Of a stretch of 64,000 nucleotides of DNA, positions 11,034-21,339 are shown one piece after another (within the stretch, counting starts at the first letter, position 1; every line of letters begins with the position of its first letter). Where the stretch lies: NCBI RefSeq assembly GCF_024139115.2, contig NC_085140.1, positions 293,537,293-293,601,292 on the forward strand. Direction: 5' to 3'. This stretch comes from Armigeres subalbatus (taxonomy: Eukaryota; Arthropoda; Insecta; Diptera; Culicidae). A model generated the notes under the pieces. The model made no database searches, was not told the DNA's origin, and was given only the letters and a program-made list of their open reading frames with translations. The position numbers and the translations under genes were made by a program.

Positions 11034-11930
11034 AATGGGCCCCAGTATGCTGCCTTGGGGACACTAGCCCTTACAGGTAATCTATCAGATTTAGAATTCT
11101 GATAGTTTACCTGCAGTGAGCGATCTGATAAATAATTTTGGATCAGTTTAATGATGTACAGAGGAAAATTAAAATTCATCAATTTTACAATCAAACCTTC
11201 ATGCCAAACACTGTCAAATGCTTTCTCTATATCAAGAAGAGCAACTCCAGTCGAATATCCTTCAGATTTGTTGAGCCGAATTAAGTTCGTAACTCTTAAT
11301 AACTGATGAGTGGTTGAATGCCCATGGCGAAAACCAAATTGCTCATCAGCAAAAATAGAATTGTCATTAATATGAACCATCATTCTATTTAAAATAATCT
11401 TTTCAAACAGTTTGCTTATTGAAGAAAGCAAACTGATTGGGCGATAACTAGAAGCCTCAGCCGGCTTCAAAATTGGAACAACTTTGGCGTTTTTCCATTT
11501 ATCTGGAAAGTATGCCAATTGAAAACATTTGTTAAATAAATTAACCAAAAAGGATAAAGAGCTCTCAGGAAGTTTTTTGATAAGTATGTAGAAAATACCA
11601 TCATCACCCGGGGCTTTCATATTTTTAAATTTTCTAGTAATAGATCTCACTTCATCCAAATTGGTTCCCAACGAAGGGTCAAAAACATTCTCTTGATTGA
11701 GAATGTCTTCGAAGCTCCGTGTAACCTGATCCTCAATTGGACTAGTGAGACCTAGACTAAAATTATGGGCACTCTCGAACTGCTGAGCAAGTTTTTGAGC
11801 CTTTTCGCCATTTGTTAATAAAATTTTATTTCCTCTTTAAGCGCTGGAATTGGCTTTTGAGGTTTTTAAGAATTTTTGTTAATTTCCAAAAGGGTTTCGA
11901 ACTGGGATCCAACTTCGAGACATTATTCTC
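11012..11930 (-). pseudogene. Jockey-clade reverse transcriptase, fingers and palm
   Basis: RT N-terminal half: MKAPGDDGIFYILIKKLP (about 11570-11620), SYRPISLLSSISKLFEKI (about 11400-11450), FGFRHGHSTTHQL (about 11300-11340) and LLDIEKAFDSVWHEGL (about 11195-11240) with the first catalytic Asp. The following loop should read PQGSILGP, but a frameshift at about 11060 turns it into an unrelated sequence. The 11672-11928 interval, joining endonuclease to RT, lacks a long open frame in this copy because of small indels. Confidence 0.85.
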
Positions 11931-13659
11931 AAAGTTGGTATTTCTCAGAATAGCGAAACGTTTTTAATTTCATTTGCAAATCTCGCCAAATAACTTTCAA
12001 CGCGGGATCGCGAGTTCTTTGGTATTGCCTTCTTCTCACATTTTTAAGACGGATCAGTAGCTGAAGATCGTCGTCAATAATAATGGAGTTGAATTTAACT
12101 TCACATTTCGGAATTGCAATGCCTCTGGCTTCGACAATTAAATTTGTCAAAGATACGAGAGCATTATCAATATCACTTTTGGTATCGAGAGGAATATCAA
12201 CATCAAAATTCCTATCGATATACGTTTTGAGAGAATCCCAATCAGCTCTATGATAATTAAAAGTAGAGCTGATTGGATTATAAATGGCTTCTTGTGAGAT
12301 TTCAAATGTCACAGGAAGGTGATCAGAGTCAAAGTCAGCATGAGTTACCAATTGGCCACACAGCTGACTTGAATCCGTTAAAACTAAATCAATTGTAGAA
12401 GGATTTCGACTGGAAGAAAAACAAGTTGGTCCATTGGGATATTGAATAGTATAATATCCTGCAGAACAATCTTCAAATAAAATTTTACCATTGGAATTGC
12501 TTTGAGCATTATTCCATGAACGGTGTTTGGCATTGAAGTCACCAATTACGAAGAATTTTGATTTGTTGCGAGTCAGAATTTGAAGATCAGCTTTCAACAA
12601 ATTCTTTTGCTGCCCATTGCATTGAAAAGGCAAGTAGGCTGCAATGAAGGAAAATTGTCCAAAATTTGTTTCAACAGAAACTCCCAAGGTTTCAAAAACT
12701 TTGGTTTCAAACGAAGAAAATAATTTATGTTTGATACGTCTATTAATGACAATGGCGACCCCACCACAGGCGCTGTCAAGACGATCATTTCTGTAGATAA
12801 AATAATTTGGATCTCTTTTAATGGAGAGTCCTGGTTTTAAATACGTTTCAGTTATAATGGCAATATGCACATTATGAACTGTTAGGAAGTTGAATAATTC
12901 ATCTTCCTTACCCTTTAGAGAGCGGGCATTCCAATTTAGAACTTTCACACAATTATTTGGATCCATTGAAACGAAGTCCGATAACAATTTTTGTGTGTAC
13001 TTTATACCAACCTGAACAGCTTCAGGAATGGTATTTGTTTTGAACATTGCATCAATCATGTGATGCAATTGTTCAGTTAAAAAATCAAAATCGGAAGCAG
13101 TCATGCTACCTGAATTGGCAACATGACCGTTATTTTCCGTTGGGACATGGGTATAAACCTCATTTTGAGAAGAGAAATTTTGTCTACCAGCAGCGATGTT
13201 TGCATACGTAGGTACATTCGAAAAATTGGAATTTACTGAAGTGCTTGCTACCCGTTGACGAGCGGCAAAATTTGTTTGTGAATTGTGGTGGGTATGAATT
13301 GCTCGACCGGTAACCGGTTTCGAAATTTGAGCGTTTGCAAAATTTCTACCCGTCGAATCTGGGATCCGATTGGAATTTCCCGTCATCAATTTTGCACGGG
13401 AATTCAAAACTTTTTTGCGTGAAGGGCATTCCCAGAAATTGGATTTATGATTGCCCCCACAGTTTGCGCACTTAAATTTATTGGAATCTTCTCTCACTGG
13501 ACATGCGTCCTTGGCGTGAGAGGTTCCACCACAAATCATGCATTTAGCATCCATGTGACAATGTTTGGTTCCATGACCCCACTTTTGGCACTTACGGCAC
13601 TGGGTAGGGTTTTGAGATTTCCCCAGGCCTGCGGAAATGTTCCCATGTAACACGGACAT
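11929..13659 (-). pseudogene. gag zinc knuckles fused in frame to endonuclease
   Basis: One 576-codon open frame. Near its start are three CCHC knuckles (CRKCQKWGHGTKHC, CMICGGTSHAKDAC, CANCGGNHKSNFWEC; about 13450-13600). After a Ser/Asn-rich linker comes MDPNNCVKVLNWNARSLKG (about 12905-12965), the usual start of ORF2, followed by endonuclease motifs ITETYLKP (about 12850), GDFNAKHRSW (about 12520) and SDHLPVTFEI (about 12300). In Jockey elements gag and pol are normally separate ORFs; here they are in one frame without a stop. This may be an indel or a feature of the family. Confidence 0.85.
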
Positions 13660-13788
13660 GAGACATAATACAGGCCTTTTTCCAAACTTTTCATATTATT
13701 TAGTTCACTTTTGTTAAAATGAACTAAATAAAATTCTTGAGAAATGCCCTCTGGAAAGTACCAGAGTGGGATTTCTTTTTCATCTTAA

Positions 13789-14358
13789 TTACTTGGACTG
13801 GTGAAAATCCAAGTAATTGAGAAATTTCAATTTAATCTCATCCAGTGATTTGTCATTACTGGGGAGACCTTTCAAGACGACTTTGAACAATAGCTCAGTT
13901 TTGTCGTCGTATGTGAAGAATTTATGGCGCTTCTCAGTTAAATAGTGAAGAAGACGTTTGCGATCGTCAAAGGATCCCGGCAAAACGCGGCAGTCACCCT
14001 TCCTAGCAATCTGAAATGAAACCTTGATCCCCTGAAGGTTACTCAAAATCTCATTCCGGAAGAAAGAAAACTCGGCAACAGATACCACAATTGGCGGAAT
14101 CCTTTGCTTTTTCGCATGAATCGAATCACCTGGGCTAGAGGTAGATTCGATTTGCTCAATTTCATCATTAATCAAATCGAACTGATTGCTCAGTTCGATT
14201 GGAGAAGAATTATTTCCGATATTAGAGTTAGAAGGAATATCTGAATTCTCCAGCTTCCTTCTATTTTTCCGCGCTTGGGCAGGACGGTCTTGAAACCTTG
14301 TTTCTTTGAAGGAAGTGGAGAATTCAGAGACTCTTCCTCTTGTTTTTGTTAATACTCA
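13789..14358 (-). pseudogene. Jockey-clade ORF1 (gag) N-terminal part
   Basis: ORF1 starts at an ATG at 14358 (MSINKNKRKS) but meets a TGA after eleven codons; reading resumes in another frame at 14175. The region IPPIVVSVAEFSF (about 14095) to FKVVLKGLP (about 13875) matches the type of domain preceding the zinc knuckles in Jockey-clade gag proteins (pre-C2HC domain). The protein would coat the element RNA. It stops at 13789, and small indels between 13660 and 13790 separate it from the zinc-knuckle part. Confidence 0.75.
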
Positions 14359-14626
14359 TTGCTGAGCGTGGAGACGTGACCTTCTAAGAGGTTTTTTCCC
14401 AGAACGGTGTCCCTGCAGGATTACCACCGCTTGTCGGAATTTTACTTCCGCAAACGGGTCCAACGTAAAACGAAGGCACGGGTCCTTGCAAAGATCGTAA
14501 CGGGATCAGTGGGTACAAATAGCGCTAAGAAGCACCGTTGAAATTAAAATAGCTTCGGGTAGTATTAAAAACTTCCTTCCGCAAAGAGAGAAAGAACCGC
14601 ACAGCACGAAAGCACGATGCGGTCTG
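14359..14626 (-). promoter_or_regulatory. Jockey element 5' UTR (internal promoter region)
   Basis: About 270 bases between the upstream end of the element and the ORF1 ATG. Jockey-clade elements carry an internal RNA polymerase II promoter in this position; no motif here proves it. The end starts CAGACCGCATCGTGC on the minus strand. Confidence 0.5.
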
Positions 14627-14640
14627 ATGAAAAAAACAGT

Positions 14641-14852
14641 GAACTGCAGTTAGACGGCACAATGTACGATGAAGAACGAAGAAACTCATTCAGTTAATGT
14701 AGAATTAAATACAGAATGTTATGCTGAAACTCTCTAGAAGATTAGTGTTTATTAGACAAAGATATTAGCATTTTACTAAAGTGTTGTATGGGTGAATTTA
14801 TTTCTTATCTATGATAAAAGAAATTTCCATCCGGAAAATTTCATAGAACGGA
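14641..14852. other. Intergenic, no gene
   Basis: AT-rich, no recognisable feature. Confidence 0.5.
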
Positions 14853-14927
14853 ATGAATCCAGCCACCCACAGCATGGCCTTGCTTTGTAGTCGGACATCT
14901 TACCGCACGGCTAAGGAAAGCTCCATT
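14853..14927 (-). mobile_element. tRNA-derived SINE head fragment
   Basis: On the minus strand reads CCTTAGCCGTGCGGTAAGAT followed by CTACAAAGCAAGGCCATGCT and GTGGCTGG, matching the head of the complete SINE at 59016-59325. Only the tRNA-like head remains; body and tail are absent. The A box is recognisable and the B box is at the break. Confidence 0.75.
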
Positions 14928-14959
14928 TCCGAAATGTGACTGAAAAAATTTCTTAGAAA

Positions 14960-15245
14960 AAAAAAACCTAAGGGGTTCCCAAGGAAATTTCGAAGCGTTT
15001 TCCAAAGAATTTCGTAGGAGTTTCCCGAGGGAATTCCGAGTAGATTTCTAAAAAGATCAATACGTTTCCCGAAAAAATTTCTTCAAAAATTTCATTCAGA
15101 AATTTCTGGAGAAAATTTTGAAGCGTTTCCTAAGGAAATTCCGAAGAAATTCACGAGGAAATTCCGAAGAGTTCCCGAAAAGAGGTTGGAACGTTCAGAC
15201 AATTTCGTAGCGTTTCCCGATGAAATTTTGAAGTGTTTTTTTTTT
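14960..15245. repeat. Satellite B, segment 1 (degenerate 23-bp repeat)
   Basis: Successive phrases of the type GAAGCGTTTCC-CGA-GGAAATTCC, about 23 bases apart and strongly diverged, e.g. around 14990-15020 and 15118-15150. The unit has inverted arms TTTCC and GGAAA around a CGA centre. Longer blocks of the same repeat lie at 22545-23365 and 24482-25436. Confidence 0.7.
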
Positions 15246-15294
15246 TATAGAAATTGCTACGCATTTCTCTAAAAAACGAACAGCGGGTAATGTC

Positions 15295-16577
15295 TGTGAC
15301 ATAACCGCTAAGTGGACGTAGGACTTGACTTGACCATGCCTTTAAGATACATAATATGTCCAAATTTCTCACATCAACTATTTTGGCTAAATAATCGGCG
15401 TTGCATACCATTCCTTGGCAAAATTGATTGAGCTGAAATTTTGAAAGGTTGATTTTCTCACCCAAAAAACACAATCCTGGCTGGTGCCCCGTGGAATTCC
15501 ACAACTTTTTGTTTCCTGGGCCAGTCTTGTCAACAGTACGTAAAAATTTAATATTGTTTCGTGTTATGGCTCTGCGATAGGAAGAAAAATTAGTTCAAAA
15601 CGTAACACTAACCATAAATGCTTGAAACTAAGATACGATTTTTGAACGATTCTTATTCGCAGGCGAGTTTTTATCAATTGATAATTCAAACTACATCGCG
15701 TATGAGTGTTCATCAGCCTTGATTTATATAAAACATAATCTTTCCAATCTATGCTCTGTTATAAAACAAATGTTTAAAAATGCAAGTCAAAACAAGGAGT
15801 TTGTATTTAGGATTTCTATTTAGTTTTAATGTCATATAAAACTATCATTAGTTAAAAAGTGGCAAAATAATATCAACTCATCCTTAGTAACACCGACGGT
15901 TCTATCATGGTTTTATAGCATACTTGAATAGTAAATCGTTGTCTCCAATTATAAATCATAATTATTACTTGGGATGCAGGAAAAAATATTGAAAGTTAAA
16001 CGACAAGTAAAATATGAAGAAAAATTACTGGAAGTTACTATTTTACAGGTAACCAAAGGATATGTTAACTATAACTTATTGCAATACATTTTCATAAGAA
16101 ATCACTGAAATTCATAAAAATGCTTTTCCACGAATGAATTGGTTTGCATCGCTTAATTGACTTATAATTTTTGTATATTTATGTGTAATTTTCATATTGT
16201 CTGGTACAGATTTTGGTACAGATTTTTGAAGATTTTGGTACAGATGAAAAAGATTTTTGAGGCCATGGTACAGATAAAAATGTGGCAACACTCACCCGGA
16301 CATGGGATTTCGGGTGATAAGATTTAGAATTGGTAACATGGGACGATCATTCAGTCACGTTCGCTTTGTGTGCGGTCAGTTACAAACAATGTTTATCTAG
16401 ATATTTCTTGATCAATGCCAAAAAATCCAACATTTGATGAAAAATCGATTGATAGTTTATTAATGTTTGAGCTGTTATCGGTGTTTTTTTTAATCCAAAT
16501 ATTATGTGAGAGATTTGGACATCTTATGTTTTTTTAGGCATGGTCAAGCGAAGTCCTTCGTCCACTTCGCGGTTAAA
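15295..16577. repeat. 1.3-kb segment bounded by an inverted repeat of about 40 bp
   Basis: Left, 15297-15341, and right, 16533-16577, are reverse complements with few mismatches (GGCATGGTCAAG, AAGTCCT, CGTCCACTT, GCGGTTA). The 1.2 kb between is AT-rich and without a recognisable ORF; a repeated TTTTGGTACAGATTTTTGAA-like phrase occurs at 16200-16280. It could be a non-autonomous transposon or two opposed copies of another repeat. Confidence 0.55.
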
Positions 16578-16789
16578 TCAGAAAAATAATCCACTGTTAG
16601 TTTTGACGCTATTTATGAAAATCACGCATAAAATTTTATCACTAGAATATTGAACCCAAGTACAATTTCTATCCCGAAGGGTATTGAAAGCTTTGATATT
16701 GATCTCTATTATTGGCTCTCTGAAGAACCGTTTGTTTTTTGGACATACATGCTGCATCATGGGGCTTTTCTTCAGCCTGTCTCGGCTCA

Positions 16790-17115
16790 TCACCGATGCC
16801 GGCCGGTCTCGGCTCGACTCTGCTGCTGCTGCCGGTATCTGCTCAGCATTGCTGCTTTGTCGGGTCTGTAGGGTGGACTGCTGCTGCACTGGCTAGGTTT
16901 CGGCTGATGATGGTGGCTTCGATGGTGTCGAGCCGAAAAAGCGGTCGGTGCAGACTTCATTCCCTGCTAAAAGGTGTGAGTGCTGTTCAATCGATGATGC
17001 GGTTGCTTCGCTTGTCCCGGTCAGGTCAGAATGAAAGGAAAAAATCGCGTTGCGCTATTTTATGGCTTCTCGGCAGACCCAGCGGCTGCTCATTCGCTGG
17101 TGTCTGCACCAATGA
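16790..17115 (-). promoter_or_regulatory. Candidate promoter with small ORF
   Basis: On the minus strand a CCAAT box (17109-17113), a TATA-like CATAAAATAG (17055-17064) and a TCATTC initiator-like site (about 17033) are spaced like an RNA polymerase II core promoter, about -78, -28 and +1. An ATG at 16960 opens a 56-codon frame ending at 16790, rich in Ser, His and Gln, with no family I recognise. The layout resembles histone-gene promoters, but no histone is encoded. It could be chance in a GC-richer island. Confidence 0.25.
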
Positions 17116-17327
17116 GAACGTGACAATGGAATGATGCAAGAATTATGCGGTACCCATATTTATAGGTTCCCTTGATCTCAATGTTTTTTATTGAAAACAG
17201 TTTCATGCCTATTGAAACAAATTTTTCGGGTCTTATCAAGCATGGACATGAAAGGCATACTTGAAATCTGTCGATTGAGGGGCTCCGCAGAAATTCGTCC
17301 ATTGAGACGAACGCTATTAACGTTTAA
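17116..17327. other. Short unassigned spacer
   Basis: No gene. Ends with TTAA at 17324-17327, which flanks the next element. Confidence 0.4.
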
Positions 17328-17344
17328 CCCTTGTGTGGCCGGCT

Positions 17345-17548
17345 GGGTACCCGGGTACCTTTTTGGAATTCAATTCGCGATATCTAAATGAATTTTCATA
17401 GTAGGAGGTTGAAACTCTGTCATATCCACAATAATGACGGCCAAAATCGATTGCACAGGTTAACTGAAATTTTGATTAAGGAGGGGTGGAGGGAGGGGTT
17501 CCGACATTTTTTTACCCTTTAAATGGCCGGCAGGGTACCCGGGTACCC
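17345..17548. repeat. GGGTACCCGGGTACCC palindrome, two copies
   Basis: A perfect palindrome of 14 bases at 17346-17359 and its 16-base form at 17533-17548. A third copy lies at 22398-22413, near the opposite end of the foldback element. Position near both termini suggests a protein-binding or structural role in transposition, but that is inference. Confidence 0.8.
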
Positions 17549-18410
17549 ACGAAACTAAAATGCTTATATCTTAGGCAATTTTTAACCGTTTTCAACCATT
17601 TTGGGCTCATTCGATTCAGAATTTTGTCCTTTATCGTGCTGTTTTAGGATTGGACCGGTCCGGACCCTCGGATCACCGGGAAATCCGGATTTCTAGGGAC
17701 ATGTCCTCCATAGATTATATTGATCGTGGATTTTGATAGGTAAATAGCAATATGGGTATCAAACTTTTTGATATTTCATAAGCAGGTTGATTTTTATTGA
17801 TTTGGGTCCATCAGACGTGCAGATCTTCAATTGGCCATTCCAGAATAGGTTCCTCGAGGGGTCATAGGTGGCCATGGACACTTTTCAAGGGAACATCAAC
17901 AATATGGGTATCAAACTACTTGAAATTATTTCTAACGTGTGTTCTTGACAAGTTGAGTCCGGAGTGGCCATTTTTGAACAAGTTTCCAGGGTGAAGAGGA
18001 GACGGGGGGAGGGTGTTTGTTCAAGGTAGGCCAAAAACATGTCTCATTGGATCCTCAACAATATGGATGTCAAAATTCTTGAAACTTCCACAGCAGGCTG
18101 TTGTTTATTATCTTGGTTCCAACAGATGTGTGAAAATTTGAGTGGCTATTTCGGAACAGGTTCCCAGTGGGGCCAGAAATGGTCATAAACATTTTTCAAT
18201 GGAACCTCAACAATATGGGCATCAAACTTCCTGAAATTGCCTCAGCAGTTGTTTCTGATTGTTTTAGACATCAGACGTGCTGACTTTATAGTTTACATTG
18301 CAGAGCAGGTCCCCGTAGGGTGTTGAGTGGCCATAAATACTTTTCAATATAAAAAATATAAATAAAAAAATAGAAAGCTGCACTTTTTTTGTAATCCGTG
18401 TGTTGAGAGC

Positions 18411-18537
18411 CAAATCATTGCAAGGACCACCCTTTGACACCAGAAGGCAACTAAGTGGACTACCTTTCGGCCATTTTCCTTTCGGTAGTCCACTCAGTTG
18501 CCTTCTGGTGTCAAAGGGTGGTCCTTGCAATGATTTG
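18411..18537. repeat. Near-perfect hairpin, 54-bp arms
   Basis: 18411-18464 and 18484-18537 are reverse complements with a single mismatch, separated by a 19-base loop. The arms contain ATTGCAAGGACCACC and AACTAAGTGGACTACC, both derived from the subrepeats of the left foldback arm, so the hairpin is an inverted junction within the tandem subrepeat tract. Confidence 0.9.
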
Positions 18538-19435
18538 CTCCAAAACATCCGGAGAAGTTGCCGATTCTGAAAGTTTATTCTAGAAAACTGAGACTTTTTA
18601 GAATTTTAGTGTTGTAGCAATGAGTGAACAAAATCACTCATTCATCCCGGATGGCCACTAAGTGGTTTTAGAAAGTTCTGGAGCATCAGGAGAAATGACC
18701 AGGTGTAGAAGATTATAATTTGAAGTTGCGTTTTTTTTTATAAATCTATTATTGGCGTAATGCCAATTCTGGAAATCCTAAAAACTATTACTTGTTGTAG
18801 CATTGTGAGAGTAAAATCATTGCATGACCAACGCATTGACCACCATTGGTCATCTGGCGCTGAATGTCCGGAACACCCATAGTAAAAACAAATTCTTAAA
18901 AATCGTCCTAGAATACAGTGGTTTGTTATGAATGTGAGAGCAAAACTCCGCTAAATGGTCCTCCGGGAACTCCGGAACATTCTGATCAAAAGGGACAATT
19001 TTTAAATTCATCCTCATAAACCATACTGTTTCACAAAACGATTTACGCATCAAAATGAGAGCAATATTATTTCAAGAACCAAACGTTGACCCCGGGAAGC
19101 CACTAAGTGGTGCTCCAGAAGCTCCGGAATAGCCGAGAAGGTAATCAATTCTAGAAACTCGCCCTAGAAAGCTGCGACTTTTTTTTGTAGTTGTGTGCGA
19201 TCAAAATCAATTCGAGGATGGAGGATCATTCATTGACACCCTTAGGTGAGCATCTGGAAGCTTCGGAACTTTCAAAGATGTGCCAATTTTTAAGTCGTCC
19301 TAGGAAGTTTTGAGTTTTTAGAAATCGCTTGTTGAGAAATGTGAGAGCATGATTGATGCAATCTAAACGGATAGCCACAAAACATCCAATAATGCTGCGA
19401 CTTTCAATAAATCGTTCGTTCACTTCAAGTGGTGG

Positions 19436-19569
19436 AATAAAATGGGATGGTTCGAAATCGTCTTATGATAAGCGAAGACACTCCTAGAAGCTAGAAGCTC
19501 TAAACAACCTTTGACTGACGTACTGTAGAGCTCCATAATTGTCAATCTTGGGTGATGTTCCTCCAGTTT
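19436..19569. other. Inner junction of foldback left arm
   Basis: Degraded subrepeat-like sequence leading to the RTE fragment; no gene. Confidence 0.4.
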
Positions 19570-20960
19570 TCATAAACGTTTAGGGTTCCCAGGTCCGATT
19601 CCACCGCGTGCAGCAACCACGAAGTCGCTGGCCTCTATCCGGATCTCTGGTGAATATTGTTTTTGCTTTTCTTTCTTCCGACATTCGGCTCTCTGGAGTT
19701 TGCCGTATTTTATACGATTCACAATATTTTCTTCTTTATACACTTGATACAGCTCGTGATGTATGCGTCTGCGCCACATATATTTTTTCTAATTTCCCAT
19801 CGAGAACCCTAGCAGCACACATGTTCCACGTAGGTTACTGCAATTCATATTTGACCAGATTTGGTCACAATAAAGTTGCTGCAACCATTTTTGATTGACT
19901 TGTGCTACTCGGGAATTGTACGTAGCACTTTTCGCTCGAAAACCACAAAAGCTTTCAGGTCCACCTCTTTTTACATCCTAACGAATCAGAGAAAATTTCG
20001 TTTCGAATATTCGAGGAAGCCCCTATTCGCAACAGCAATACGTCTTTTCACTTCACAGGAAACGTCATTGTCACATGTCACATGTCATGTGTTCAAAGAT
20101 AAACAAATTCTTCAACAACATCCCCATCAAGCACTAACACCAATAGGCCTACCTTTATCTTTATCCGCAACCATGTACTCCGTCCTATCTTCGCCTGCTC
20201 CCTCTTCATTTGGGCAAAAGCCTCCACTACTGCCCTGTGATCGTTACCAATGTAGTCAATGTCATCCGCAAAGATCAGGAGCATATGCGACCATGTGATG
20301 ATAGTGCCCTTCTTCTGCACACCAGATCTCCTAATCACCCTCTCTAGTGCAATATCTTCTTATATATAAAAATGAAATGGTCTGTGTTCGTATCCGCATA
20401 ACTCGAAAACGGCTGGATGGATTTTTTTCATTTCTTCAGCAGAAACATTCGTCATAGTTTCCGACGGGTTTATATGATATTTCCTAATGCGAAAATTACG
20501 AGTAAAGTTGAGCAAATCATGAAAAACTAAAATTGTGATTCCTATGCGAACTTTGCATTGGCAGTTCGGAACGCACATTCTCGCCTACTATGCAGGACAA
20601 CGTCTGCCGGGTCAACTAGTTTACAATAAATTTGAAAGCGCATCACTCTGCTTCAATCTCTCCACGGTCACAAACTTACTTTATTTCAAGCCATCAAGCG
20701 TTGCACGTATCATCGTAATCAGCTTTGCCGGAGAACCGTGTTCAGACACTATCTGCCACAGCTAATTTCTTTTCACTGAATCGTACGCTGCTTTGAAATC
20801 AATAGACAGATGGTGAGTCTGCAAGTTGTACTCCCGAAATTCATAAAAGATCATCTTCAGGCTAAACATCTCATCCGTCGAAATCTCATCGGCCAGACAG
20901 GTAGATTTTGAAACTGGAACGACGAAACTGATTAGACTAGCCAGTTTCTTCATCTACTGA
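19570..20960 (-). pseudogene. RTE-clade RT fragment inside foldback element, split by Helitron
   Basis: From the right: [11 protein letters not shown] (about 20765-20800), then upstream-of-palm residues, a 265-bp insertion (20355-20619), then NIALERVIRRSGVQKK (about 20300-20354) and the catalytic FADDIDYIGNDHRAV (about 20220-20280). Near 19690-19780 lies RIHHELYQVYKEENIVNRIK, the conserved tail of RTE RTs. Sequence between 19800 and 20080 is unrelated or diverged. Several frameshifts. Same subfamily as 9205-9820. Confidence 0.8.
20355..20619. mobile_element. 265-bp Helitron-type element
   Basis: Starts with TC (20355) after an A and ends with CTAG (20616-20619) before a T, the A-T target and TC/CTRR ends of Helitrons, with no target-site duplication. 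A short hairpin GCAGGAC-AAC-GTCTGC (20592-20606) lies 9 bases before the CTAG, as expected. The body carries CGCATAACTCGAAAACGGCT, a phrase I associate with insect Helitron-like repeats. Removing it leaves the flanking RTE reading frame continuous across the junction, which supports the exact boundaries. Non-autonomous; no Rep/helicase. Confidence 0.8.
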
Positions 20961-21339
20961 GGGAGCGCATCTAGTTACAGATTTTTGTTTCACACATATT
21001 ATCAGTGGACTCAGAATGTAAGTCAATGTAGGGAAGGGGGTGGAAATGATGATGCAATCACTCGCCCACTGCAAGCCGAATATACCTCTGTTCGCACGGA
21101 ATTTATTGGAATTGTTGGGTTAAGGTTCGAGAGGCAGAGGTCCGTCTTGGTTAACGAACTGTCAATGTTATAGATAGATAGCAACTGATGGAATTTCTAA
21201 TTGGATGTAGGACGCGAGCTCTTTAGTTCATTTCCAATTCTAGTAGAAATGGGTAGAATAGTCAAGTTGAAGGTACAGGAAAAGAAATCGATGAAGAGAA
21301 ATCGATCAATACAGTTACGCCCCTATGATTCTAAGCGCG
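20961..21339. other. Unassigned interior of foldback element
   Basis: No gene or repeat recognised; lies between the RTE fragment and the right arm. Confidence 0.45.

Larger units (their letters stand above)
10094..14626 (-). mobile_element. Jockey-clade (Juan-like) LINE, near full length
   Basis: A 4.5-kb minus-strand element with 5' UTR, ORF1 (gag with three CCHC knuckles), endonuclease, RT and a poly(A) tail that appears as a T run at 10093-10114. It is bounded by ATGAAAAAAACAGT at 10080-10093 and 14627-14640, a 13-14-bp target-site duplication, which fixes both ends. The lack of RNase H and the gag type place it in the Jockey clade; length and mosquito context suggest Juan. It contains several frameshifts, so it is inactive, but gross structure is complete. 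Confidence 0.9.
17328..19435 (+). repeat. Foldback element, left arm of tandem subrepeats
   Basis: Outer part (17328-18400) repeats phrases such as AATATGGGTATCAAACTTCT and GGAGTGGCCATT at roughly 130-190-base spacing. Inner part (18400-19430) repeats GAGAGCAAAATCATTGCA, CCACTAAGTGG and CCTAGAAAGCTGCGACTTTT at about 125-210-base spacing. The corresponding sequences in reverse complement occur at about 21340-22456. No reading frame of interest. Confidence 0.7.
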
